The position numbers and the translations under genes are program-made. The notes under the pieces are model-generated. The model was not told where the DNA came from and searched no databases. It was given only the letters and a program-made list of their open reading frames with translations. A DNA stretch of 60,060 nucleotides from CAYFJO01 sp964343305 (GTDB taxonomy: Bacteria > Planctomycetota > Planctomycetia > Pirellulales > Pirellulaceae): NCBI GenBank assembly GCA_964343305.1, contig CAYFJO010000017.1:1-60060 (forward strand), given 5' to 3'. How positions within the stretch are numbered: the stretch's first letter is position 1; each line of letters opens with the position of its first letter. Shown here piece by piece: positions 24,508 through 32,231 of the stretch.

Positions 24508-27428
24508 GCTGAAAAGATCGACGCCGGCACCATCCCAGGCGCCGTTGCGATTGGCATCTCGATAGATACTGCTGCCGCGGCGGACGCCGATGTCGCTGAT
24601 TGTGGGCGGTTTGTGGACGGTTTGTGGACGGTCAGCGCAAATTTGTCAAAGTCGATCCCGTTACCGTCAGTCGTCGCAAGACGGAAGGACAGCTCGTGCA
24701 ACCCTGGCGGCAACTCGCCCAGATCGATCGCTGGTGTTGTGGTAAAGGTCGACCACGAGTTGGTATCGTCGGTGAGAAAACTGGCCACGGGATTACCGTC
24801 GATCAAAACGTCGATGTTGTCGCCCACTCCGGTGTCGTCATTGCTGTATGTGACTTGAATCGAGGCGCGGCCCGCGATTGGGATCGGCAGCGGGTACGTG
24901 AGCGAGTCTCCGACGGTATCGACGTGCCACGTGTTGGCGGTGATTCGAACCTCTCCCGCCAGCATGGTGCCATTCAGGACGCCGCCGCTGGCATTTTCGC
25001 GAGACGCGGCCACTCCCGGCGCGTTGACCGCCACGGCCTCCATCTCGCGCTCGTTGAGCAGTGTCCAGTAGGCATTTAGCGCGTTGCGCCAGGCGGTCGT
25101 GTCGCGCAGAAGTTCTTCGTAAAAGTCGCCACCCAGTTTGTATTGCAGCAGCGACGTGGCAAGTTCAGTGTTTTCCAGGAAGCCCCACAGTGGCGTCAAG
25201 TTGATCACTCCGGCGCCCAAATCGATCGCGTTGGGCAGACCATAGGTCGCGTGGTACTTGCCCGCCGTCGTAGCCGCGTCAATGGCGTCTTCCAGATTGT
25301 CCACCGAGCGATCGCTATAAGCTTGTAAGCCGGCCAAAGGCGATTTTCCCAGTGCGCCAGCGACCATGCCCGCGGCCACTGTCACCAGTACTTTACTGTC
25401 GCGATCGGGGTTGGAGGCGTTCTCCGACGGAGACAACGCCAGCCGTCGGAACCCGCCGTTGCCGTCGGCTACGCCCGTCGCTCCGAAGGCCGGCAAACCG
25501 CTGCCAATGCCTTGGACTACGTCGCGATGAGCGGCCACGGAAGCCAGCAGCGTGCCTTGCCCGAAGATCGTTCCCAATTCGCTAGCCAGCAGAGGCGTCG
25601 CGCCGACCAATTCCAACGCGGTGCCGTCGAACGGTACGCGCTCGATCAGCGAACCATTGGGACTCGAGCCGATCTTGGAGTTGTTTATCGCGGTGGTGAC
25701 GATGCTGTTGAATTCGGTCTTCGTCAGATCGCCGTTCGCCATTGCTACGACGGCGGCTGATCGCGTTTCCGTCGTGATGCGGTCGAAGCTGTCGCCCGAT
25801 GCGGGCGTCGGCGGCGTCGACTGACCGCCGATTCGTAAGTTTGTGCCGTCGAACCACATGCGGAAGTCCATCTGAGCCAACAGGGAATTGATCCTGGCGG
25901 CAAGGGCCGCGAATTGCGATTGGCTGATGCTGCCGTCCAAGTCCGCGGACTTCAGGCCGCTTAGATAGTTGCTGGTTGCTCGCAGTGCGGCGAACAGTTC
26001 AGCATTGTCGATCAGCGGTATCACTTTCTCGGAAGGCATGCCGAGCGGCTGCGCGGTCAGCGTGCCATACCATTGGTACAGTGCCTTGCCTTGTGTGGTC
26101 GGGTCCGTGTAGATGCGAGTGTCGTCGCCAAAGATCGTTTCGAGCTTGCCGGTCGTGGCGCTGATCGCGGCGTGGAGTTCAGTGTCGGACAATCCCTCGG
26201 TGAAGTCCGTCTTCAGCTTGAGATAAGCATGCGAGCCAATCTCGGCCAGCAGTCCGAAACCGACTTGGCCCGGTACCCATTGCCTCTGCCCCGCCGGCAC
26301 GGTTCCCAGACCGAGTTGGTCCAAGCCGGCGGCGTTTGCTTCGTTGACGGGCAAACCGCCGGTCACGATCGGGTCGTTCATCCGCCGCAGCACGGTCATC
26401 GACCGCCGCAACACTTCGTCGATGCGGTTGTAGCTGCCCGCGTAGATATCGGCCAAGTCGTTGATAACAGCCTTGGGCGTACCGTTGCTTGTGAAAAGTC
26501 CCCAGCCTGGGCCCAGCGTGCCGAAAGGTGATGGTTCGCTTTTCCACGGTTGATCGAACGATTCGCCCCACACGAACGTCACCGGTGTATTCTGGGCCAA
26601 GGCCGAAAAGAACGACTTCTGATTTGCCTCGGTCGCCGCCGCGTTGCCACTGGTCGAATACCACGCTTCCTTCACGAAGATCGAGCGGTCGGGCCGCAGG
26701 TTTTCGAGTGCCACGAATTCATTCGATACGGCCTGTGCCATCCCCAGCGGGTCGCTAAGGTCGAGCGAAGCGTTGAACCAGGGCTGGATGTTGACGGTCG
26801 CGAAGTCGCCCAAGTCCAGCAGCGTCGGATCGGACATCGCCTGGCCGCCGGTTTCGGTGGTGCTGACAGGCTTCAGCGTGTTGGTCTGGAACCAGGCGAT
26901 TTCCTCTTCCAGCCGCGGACGCGTATATCGCCCACTCAGCAGCCCTTCGTTGCCGACAATAAAGGCATCGATGAACTCCAGTTCTTCCAGCGCCGCCGTC
27001 TTCTCGCGAGCCAATTGAGCGTCGTCGAACCAAAACGCGCCGGCGATGACCTGATTGAAGCCGAGTTGCTTGGCAATCCGGGGCACTTCCTGCAACGGGC
27101 CATCCATCGAGTAGGTGACGAGGCCGCGGAAGCCGGCTTGGTACATCTGGTCCAGGTCTTCGGTGATGTGTGTCTCGGTCAGTGCAGCGAGATCATCGGG
27201 GTCATACGGCTGGCTGGGCGAACAGGTGATCCAGTTGCGGCAATCGCCGAGCGCCGCCACAATTGGCCCCGTCGGCACGCAGGGGGCCAGTAGCTGACGC
27301 GCTTCGAGTGGTTCCACCGCGAGCCGCCGGCGCTGGGGAAATTGCCGGCGATTGGCCTTCTTCTTAAGTTGCCTTATCAGACATCTGGGCCATGCTGGGC
27401 GCTCGGAATTCGTGGCCTTCGGGCGCAT
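24210..27428 (-). CDS. Giant secreted mosaic protein with GH17-like domain, frameshifted near its 3' end
   Basis: As read, about 1,072 residues. The N-terminus is basic and has AVEPLEARQLLAP, the LEPR-XLL-type motif of planctomycete exported proteins. Residues about 50-330 resemble family GH17 beta-glucanases: FIVGNEGLLSGRY (acid/base Glu region), STTETGG, FVKEAWYST and FVWGESFDQPWKSE. The next 450 residues, with LPAFGATGVADGNGGFRRLA and LVTVAAGMVAGALGKSPLAG, may be a second glucanase-like (alpha/alpha-barrel) part; this is uncertain. A jelly-roll, CBM-like domain follows (TWHVDTVGDSLTYPLP...FDKFALTV). The last roughly 130 residues are out of frame because of the 11-bp duplication. With one unit removed the gene spans 23272-27428 and encodes about 1,381 residues. 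Confidence 0.75.
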   Translation of the reverse strand: MRPKATNSERPAWPRCLIRQLKKKANRRQFPQRRRLAVEPLEARQLLAPCVPTGPIVAALGDCRNWITCSPSQPYDPDDLAALTETHITEDLDQMYQAGFRGLVTYSMDGPLQEVPRIAKQLGFNQVIAGAFWFDDAQLAREKTAALEELEFIDAFIVGNEGLLSGRYTRPRLEEEIAWFQTNTLKPVSTTETGGQAMSDPTLLDLGDFATVNIQPWFNASLDLSDPLGMAQAVSNEFVALENLRPDRSIFVKEAWYSTSGNAAATEANQKSFFSALAQNTPVTFVWGESFDQPWKSEPSPFGTLGPGWGLFTSNGTPKAVINDLADIYAGSYNRIDEVLRRSMTVLRRMNDPIVTGGLPVNEANAAGLDQLGLGTVPAGQRQWVPGQVGFGLLAEIGSHAYLKLKTDFTEGLSDTELHAAISATTGKLETIFGDDTRIYTDPTTQGKALYQWYGTLTAQPLGMPSEKVIPLIDNAELFAALRATSNYLSGLKSADLDGSISQSQFAALAARINSLLAQMDFRMWFDGTNLRIGGQSTPPTPASGDSFDRITTETRSAAVVAMANGDLTKTEFNSIVTTAINNSKIGSSPNGSLIERVPFDGTALELVGATPLLASELGTIFGQGTLLASVAAHRDVVQGIGSGLPAFGATGVADGNGGFRRLALSPSENASNPDRDSKVLVTVAAGMVAGALGKSPLAGLQAYSDRSVDNLEDAIDAATTAGKYHATYGLPNAIDLGAGVINLTPLWGFLENTELATSLLQYKLGGDFYEELLRDTTAWRNALNAYWTLLNEREMEAVAVNAPGVAASRENASGGVLNGTMLAGEVRITANTWHVDTVGDSLTYPLPIPIAGRASIQVTYSNDDTGVGDNIDVLIDGNPVASFLTDDTNSWSTFTTTPAIDLGELPPGLHELSFRLATTDGNGIDFDKFALTVHKPSTNRPQSATSASAAAAVSIEMPIATAPGMVPASIFSACLVRRLTKSSLATGTATARTTLQSAAAARFIATATATVFGTPRRAVTSPARSERPATNLSSATGTATAETMLVFVAAHWFTAIATGTAYGTASPVVTS
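24599..24631. repeat. 11-bp tandem duplication that breaks the reading frame
   Basis: On the plus strand there are three units: ATTGTGGGCGG (24599-24609, two differences), TTTGTGGACGG (24610-24620) and TTTGTGGACGG (24621-24631). Read on the minus strand, the extra unit shifts the frame just after ALTVHKP. Dropping one unit gives ALTVHKPPTISDIGVRRG and joins the upstream domains to the repeat region without a stop. Confidence 0.9.
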
Positions 27429-28232
27429 GGTGCTTCTCCTGCCATAACGGTGCGAAACAAGTCTGCGCATCGTTTCGCCTGGCGGCCGAATTTGGGGAGT
27501 GAGGGTGATTCATTGTATCGTCTACACGACGCCGCTGAAATCCAAAGGGCAGTTTCGAATACGGGGAACTTGTTACAGAGGCTGTCGATGGAAAGAAACA
27601 CCCACCCACTCAATTAACAACGGCTGTTGGAATCGTTTTGCAAGACGCGTGAAGCGGCGAAACCAAAGAAGTTGTAGGTGGCCGAGCTGCGCCGCCTCGG
27701 TGCATCGCGCGATTAGCGTTTCGTCGGCTGAGTCTTTGGACTCGGTCGATCTCCAGCCAGTCATCCATGGATTCCAAACAGACGCTTCGCATTGTCCGTT
27801 GTCAGTCACGAAAACGTGTCAACATTGACGCCGCGCACGTCAGCGAGGCATTCGGCGGTGTGGACAATCAGTGCCGGCTCGTTGGAACAGCCAAGGAATT
27901 GGGATCGAGTCATTCGCGAGTAGCGAAGGTGGAAGCAGTGGACGCGACAGTGTCGACGGAATTGCTGGTTCGATCTCTGTTGGCCGTGGGGGCCAGCCGG
28001 CAGGAAGTAAGTCGTATCATTGGAAGAAAGACGGCAGTGCCAGCCGCCAAAACGATCGTGGGAAGCGGCTCGTGTGGCTCCTTCTGGCCAACTGTGGAAA
28101 CACGATAGGTTGCCGGCGATCTTCATGAGTGCGTTCATGGAACGGCAGTTTGTGGTTGTTCGTGGTGGCTGGGACGTGGTAGCCTACTATAAGTGCCGGA
28201 CTCAAAAGAAGTGCTCTCACCCTAAGCGCACC
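27429..28232. other. Gene-poor stretch with a decayed tatD end
   Basis: About 800 bp between the giant gene and ppk2. The only recognizable content is the tatD 3'-end remnant at 27761-27886. I see no intact gene, RNA gene or clear insertion sequence in the rest; short ORFs here lack domain features. The part next to the giant gene (27429-27550) must hold its promoter. Confidence 0.5.
27761..27886 (-). pseudogene. Decayed copy of the tatD 3' end
   Basis: Translated on the minus strand this region reads NEPALIVHTAECLADVRGVN, then VDTFS, a TGA in place of a CAA codon, LTTDNAKRLFGIHG and a final TGA. The intact tatD at 29138-29917 ends NEPALIVHTAECLARVRGVD, LETFSQLTTYNARRLFGIKV. By hand count 88 of 117 bases match between 27770-27886 and 29147-29263. 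The similarity stops sharply at the NEPAL codons, so this is a 3'-end fragment, not a full second gene. Confidence 0.85.
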
Positions 28233-29117
28233 ATGCACCGCTCCATCGATATCGACGACTTCATCTTCACCGGCAAAGGGATGCTCCGCCTTCAGAACCA
28301 TAAGACAGAGATTAAAGACGTCTACAACAATAAGGCCGACTACCACCAACTTATCAAGGACTTCCAGAACGAAATCAACGACCTGCAGCGAGTGATGTAT
28401 GCGCACGACCGTCACAGCCTCCTGCTGATCTTCCAGGCGATGGATGCGGCGGGCAAGGACGGGACGATTCGGACCATCATGTCAGGAGTGAACGCGCATG
28501 GGCTCGCCGTGCACGCCTTCAAACGCCCCAGCGACGAGGAGCTTGACCACGACTTCCTCTGGAGGACAAGCAAACGGCTCCCACAACGAGGTCGGATCGG
28601 AATTTTTAACCGCTCGTATTACGAGGAGGTGCTGGTGGTGCGGGTTCACCCGGAGGTCCTGCGGTCTGGCCAGAAGCTGCCAACCGAGCGAACCGAGAAC
28701 CTGGCTGAGGTCTGGGAGCAGCGTTACGAGTCGATCCGCGATTTCGAAAAGCATCTCTCGCGAAACGGGACGCGCGTGCTAAAATTCTTCCTGCACCTCG
28801 GCCGCGACGAACAGCGCGATCGTTTCCTGGCCCGGATCGACGAACCAGAGAAGAACTGGAAGTTCTCCGAGGCGGACGTGAAGGAGCGTGGGTACTGGGA
28901 TCAATACCAGGAAGCCTACGAGGACGCGATCAATGCGACTGCCACAAAGCACTCACCCTGGTTCATCGTCCCGGCGGATGACAAGAAGAACATGCGCCTG
29001 ATCGTGGCGCAGATCGTTCTCGAGCAACTGCGGGCGCTCGACATGCACTACCCAGAAGTCACCGCCGCGCGCCGTGAGGAAATGCAGTGCTACCGGGAGC
29101 GATTGCAGGAAGACTGA
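28233..29117 (+). CDS. ppk2: Polyphosphate kinase 2 family protein
   Basis: A 294-residue PPK2 enzyme, which moves phosphate between polyphosphate and nucleotides. The start is taken at MHRSIDIDDF; upstream in-frame sequence is not PPK2-like. Walker A is LIFQAMDAAGKDGTIRTIMS, the Walker B/lid region is RGRIGIFNRSYYEEVLVVRV, and further family blocks are VWEQRYESIRDFEKHL, GTRVLKFFLHL, KNWKFSEADVKERGYWDQY and HSPWFIVPADDKKN. The length fits the short, single-domain PPK2 class. By eye, codon choice differs from its neighbours (more AGG, CTC and GAG). It lies between an intact tatD (convergent, 20 bp) and a decayed tatD end, which suggests arrival by recombination. Confidence 0.92.
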   Translation: MHRSIDIDDFIFTGKGMLRLQNHKTEIKDVYNNKADYHQLIKDFQNEINDLQRVMYAHDRHSLLLIFQAMDAAGKDGTIRTIMSGVNAHGLAVHAFKRPSDEELDHDFLWRTSKRLPQRGRIGIFNRSYYEEVLVVRVHPEVLRSGQKLPTERTENLAEVWEQRYESIRDFEKHLSRNGTRVLKFFLHLGRDEQRDRFLARIDEPEKNWKFSEADVKERGYWDQYQEAYEDAINATATKHSPWFIVPADDKKNMRLIVAQIVLEQLRALDMHYPEVTAARREEMQCYRERLQED

Positions 29118-29137
29118 TAGGGGCGGCGACCAGGAGG

Positions 29138-29917
29138 TCACACCTTGATACCAAACAGCCGCCGGGCATTGTACGTCGTCAATTGCGAAAACGTCTCGAG
29201 GTCAACCCCACGAACTCGGGCCAGGCATTCGGCCGTGTGGACAATCAAAGCTGGCTCGTTGGGACGTTGGCCGCGTTTGGGATGCGGAGATAGATAAGGC
29301 GCATCGGTCTCAATCAAAATACGGCCGTCAGGAATCGAGGCCGCGACTGCGCGCAGGTCGTCCGATTTCTTATAGGTCACCATGCCGGCGAAACTGATTT
29401 CGAGTCCAAGTTCCAGGCACTCTTTTGCCAACTCTGCGTCGCCAGTGAAGGAATGCATCACGCCGCGAAGCGGTCCATGCTGGCGTGCCTCCCGAAGCAT
29501 CTCGACGATGTCGCTGCCACAGTCGCGCATGTGAACGATGAACGGCAAATCAAGCTGCTGCGACAATCGAAGGTGGCGATCAAAGTAATCTTGTTGGACT
29601 TCGAACGGTGTGTAGTCCCAGTAGCGATCCAAACCGGTTTCGCCAAGGGCCACCACGCGCGGTTGTTCCGCCAGCGATACGACCTTATCCCAGTCGCCCT
29701 CACCCGCTTCAGCGCAGTAGTTCGGCTGAATCCCCACCGCCGCCAAGACACTGTCGTACTGGCCAGCCAAATCGACGCAAACCTGGCTTGACGCGGCCGT
29801 TGTTCCCACGGCCACCATCGATTGAACTCCCGCGGTATTGGCACGCCTCACCACTTCGTCGCGCGCACCATCATACTGTTCGTCGTCCAAATGAAGGTGC
29901 GTGTCAAAAAGATCCAT
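29138..29917 (-). CDS. tatD: TatD family metal-dependent DNase/hydrolase
   Basis: A 259-residue TatD enzyme, a cytoplasmic TIM-barrel hydrolase with 3'-5' exonuclease activity in characterized members. The start is set at MDLFDTHLHLDD, which carries the HxH metal site; further ligands are in VVALGETGLDRYWD (Glu), FIVHMRD, VMHSFTGD and LIETDAPYLSPHP. A longer frame upstream overlaps the next gene and is not used. It follows the four-helix protein by 16 bp on the same strand, so the two are probably co-transcribed. Its 3' end has a decayed second copy at 27761-27886, on the far side of ppk2. Confidence 0.93.
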   Translation of the reverse strand: MDLFDTHLHLDDEQYDGARDEVVRRANTAGVQSMVAVGTTAASSQVCVDLAGQYDSVLAAVGIQPNYCAEAGEGDWDKVVSLAEQPRVVALGETGLDRYWDYTPFEVQQDYFDRHLRLSQQLDLPFIVHMRDCGSDIVEMLREARQHGPLRGVMHSFTGDAELAKECLELGLEISFAGMVTYKKSDDLRAVAASIPDGRILIETDAPYLSPHPKRGQRPNEPALIVHTAECLARVRGVDLETFSQLTTYNARRLFGIKV

Positions 29918-29933
29918 CACAGGCTGCGGAGTG

Positions 29934-30371
29934 CTACTCCGAACTGGATGCAGGTGGCGGCAACTCTTCCAAAGAGTCCAAATGGCCCTTGGCCGCGCCG
30001 AGGCATTCTTCCGCAAGCGCTTTGGCCACGGGGGAAGGATTCAGTTGTTCGACGCATTTTTGAATCGTTGCCAGGTCGTGTTTTTGATGTTCGATCATCT
30101 TGCCGACTAGAAACTCATAGCTCAAATCATGATATCCCGTAAACGCCATCGGGAATTCCCCGGCGGCAACCCGGTTGCCTGAGTCAAGCACTAACGCACC
30201 GATTCGTTCGACAAAGTCTTGTTGATCGGCAACGATGCTTCCGAGCAATTCCTTGGCACCTTCTTCGCCGCGGAGCGCCGGCGCGTTGGCATAGCCCAGA
30301 TACATCGGTAGCGAGCGGTTATGAACCACATAGAGCCGATTCAAGACATCGATTGCATTGACGCGTTCCAT
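29934..30371 (-). CDS. Small all-helical protein of unknown function (ferritin-like appearance)
   Basis: A 145-residue protein with no signal peptide and a predicted run of four helices. Possible metal-ligand residues recur at helix positions: VVHNRSLPMYLGY, ADQQDFVERI, GYHDLSYEFLVGKMIEHQKH. These suggest a ferritin-like or hemerythrin-like bundle, but no family motif is definite. The ATG at 30371 directly follows an in-frame TTG. It sits 25 bp after nuoN and 16 bp before tatD, all on one strand, so it may be carried on the end of the nuo transcript. I do not recognize a specific family. Confidence 0.6.
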   Translation of the reverse strand: MERVNAIDVLNRLYVVHNRSLPMYLGYANAPALRGEEGAKELLGSIVADQQDFVERIGALVLDSGNRVAAGEFPMAFTGYHDLSYEFLVGKMIEHQKHDLATIQKCVEQLNPSPVAKALAEECLGAAKGHLDSLEELPPPASSSE

Positions 30372-30395
30372 CAAATCCGACCTGATTTCGATAAA

Positions 30396-32225
30396 CTAAA
30401 AGAGGTTCCGCGAGGCGATGTCCGCACATCGACTCAGTAAGCTCCAAGAGAAAAACAGCAGCACGGTTGCCAGCGCCATCGCAAAAACGAACGCGCCTTG
30501 TACGCCGTTGGTCGGTTCCATTTCGCCGCGGCCTTCGGGCTCGGGATCCAATGTCATCACCTTGGCGACGCGCAGGTAATAGAACAGACTGATGGCTGTG
30601 TTGATTCCGCCCGCGATCAGCAAGACCAGTAGGTACTTTGCAGGTGCTCCCGACGCGGCGCTAACGGTGTACGCATTCGCCAACGACGCAAATATGGCAA
30701 ACTTGCCGATAAAGCCGGCCAGCGGAGGTAAGCCAATCAGGCTGAACAGAATGATCGCAAAGCACACGACCATCACAGGACGCTGACGCACGAGCCCGCG
30801 ATAGTCATCAATCTCTTCGCTATGCATGTCGTTCCGCAGGAAGGCGATGATCGCAAACGCGCCAAGATTCATAAACACGTAGATGCCAATGTAAATGCAC
30901 AAGGCTTGAACGGCACCCTGCGCAAGACTTGGATTGACCGCGGCCATCGCCAGGACCACGGGCACGGGCATCATCATGTATCCCGCGTGAGCGATGGTCG
31001 AGTAGGCCATCAACCGCTTGATATTCGTCTGACCGTAGGCGGCCAAGTTGCCGAATGTGCAGGTCACGATTGCAAACAAGGTCAGCATCTTGGCGATGAA
31101 ATCGCGAATGGGGGCGAGATTGTCACCAGCCGATGTTTCGCTGCCGTGGTCATCGTGTTCACTATGCCCTGGGTGATGCATGGAGACATACATGGTCGAA
31201 GACTGAGGCGCGGCAGTTTCATTCACGCTCACTTCCTCGCTCTCCACTGCCGACGCCGCGGCTAACAGCTTTGCCGGGGAAGTCGACTCCGGCGGAATCG
31301 TTCCAAATCCAATGGCCACTCGAATCAACAACGCCAGGGCAGCCGCTTTGGATGCGACGCTCAAAAATGCATTGACTTCCGCGGCCGCGCCTTCAAAAAC
31401 ATCCGGACACCAAAAATGGAAAGGCACGGCCGACAGCTTGAAAGCCAGTCCAACCATGATCATCATGCCAGCTAACGCCAACACGATTTTTTCTTCGCCA
31501 GCCATCGATTCGTAGCTGTTTGACAAAGCTGTCGCGATCGAAGGCAAATGGGCGGTGTTAAACAACCCGGCAATCAAGCTGATCCCATACAACATGACTC
31601 CGGCAGCTCCCGCGCCGTAGATCGAATATTTCAACGCAGCCTCGCTGCCAACACGTTTGCCTTTCATCAGACCAGCGAGCACATAGGACGGGACACTGGC
31701 CATTTCGACTGCCATGAAGACCATCAACAGGTGATTTGCGGTTGCCATCAAACACATGCCAAGCGTGGCACCTAGCACCAACGTATAAATGTCCGGACCG
31801 TCTTCTTTGTCCGGGATGCCGGACAACTTAGTAAAGATCACAAAGGCAAAGGCAAAGAAGAACAAGACCGCGCGAATGAAAATCCCGAACGTATCGTAGA
31901 CCAGCATTCCCGTGAAGATTTCCATGCGGCCGACGCTTTCATGCGCCAAAAGGAAGCTGGCTGTCGGACCGAAAATCGATGACAGAAACGCCGCCGCGGT
32001 TCCGACCAGCGCGATCAACATGTTGAGGTCACAGACCCGATCGAGTTGCTTCAGCGAATCGAACAATCGAACCAGCAACAGCAGCACGATCGTCACGCAC
32101 AGGATCAATTCGGGAGTAAACGCGCCGAGGCTCGATTGTGCCGAGATATCATACCACGGACCATCGACCGACCCTTTGGTGTCGACGATTAAATCGCTAA
32201 CAGCTTCGTGTAGATTCTTTGGCAT
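30396..32225 (-). CDS. nuoN: NADH-quinone oxidoreductase subunit N
   Basis: A 609-residue proton-pumping membrane subunit of complex I. Antiporter-type blocks are HLLMVFMAVEMASVPSYVLA (conserved Glu), LKYSIYGAGAAGVMLYGISL, AFKLSAVPFHFWCPDVFEGA (conserved Lys) and IKRLMAYSTIAHAGYMMMPV. It is longer than the usual 450-500 residues, mainly because of a hydrophilic insertion encoded at about 31130-31310 (VESEEVSVNE..., SMHHPGHSEHDDHG). It is the last nuo gene of the operon, 6 bp after nuoM. Confidence 0.94.
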   Translation of the reverse strand: MPKNLHEAVSDLIVDTKGSVDGPWYDISAQSSLGAFTPELILCVTIVLLLLVRLFDSLKQLDRVCDLNMLIALVGTAAAFLSSIFGPTASFLLAHESVGRMEIFTGMLVYDTFGIFIRAVLFFFAFAFVIFTKLSGIPDKEDGPDIYTLVLGATLGMCLMATANHLLMVFMAVEMASVPSYVLAGLMKGKRVGSEAALKYSIYGAGAAGVMLYGISLIAGLFNTAHLPSIATALSNSYESMAGEEKIVLALAGMMIMVGLAFKLSAVPFHFWCPDVFEGAAAEVNAFLSVASKAAALALLIRVAIGFGTIPPESTSPAKLLAAASAVESEEVSVNETAAPQSSTMYVSMHHPGHSEHDDHGSETSAGDNLAPIRDFIAKMLTLFAIVTCTFGNLAAYGQTNIKRLMAYSTIAHAGYMMMPVPVVLAMAAVNPSLAQGAVQALCIYIGIYVFMNLGAFAIIAFLRNDMHSEEIDDYRGLVRQRPVMVVCFAIILFSLIGLPPLAGFIGKFAIFASLANAYTVSAASGAPAKYLLVLLIAGGINTAISLFYYLRVAKVMTLDPEPEGRGEMEPTNGVQGAFVFAMALATVLLFFSWSLLSRCADIASRNLF

Positions 32226-32231
32226 GTTTGC

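Noticed and set aside
23730..24590. Regular repeats of about 150 bp that could be mistaken for a CRISPR or satellite array.
   Set aside because: They encode protein repeats with a conserved GDWDGDGTDD motif and vary at the third codon position; there are no short identical repeats with unique spacers.
28150..28195. A possible sigma-70 promoter (TTGTTC ... TACTAT) ahead of ppk2.
   Set aside because: The spacing of about 23 bp is too long and the boxes are weak.
28020..28232. N-terminal extension of ppk2 upstream to 28020.
   Set aside because: The added 71 residues show no PPK2 similarity and fall in the non-coding region next to the tatD remnant; the ATG at 28233 begins the family sequence.
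29918..30016. Longer start for tatD.
   Set aside because: It would overlap the upstream gene, and the conserved metal-binding N-terminus begins at the ATG at 29917.
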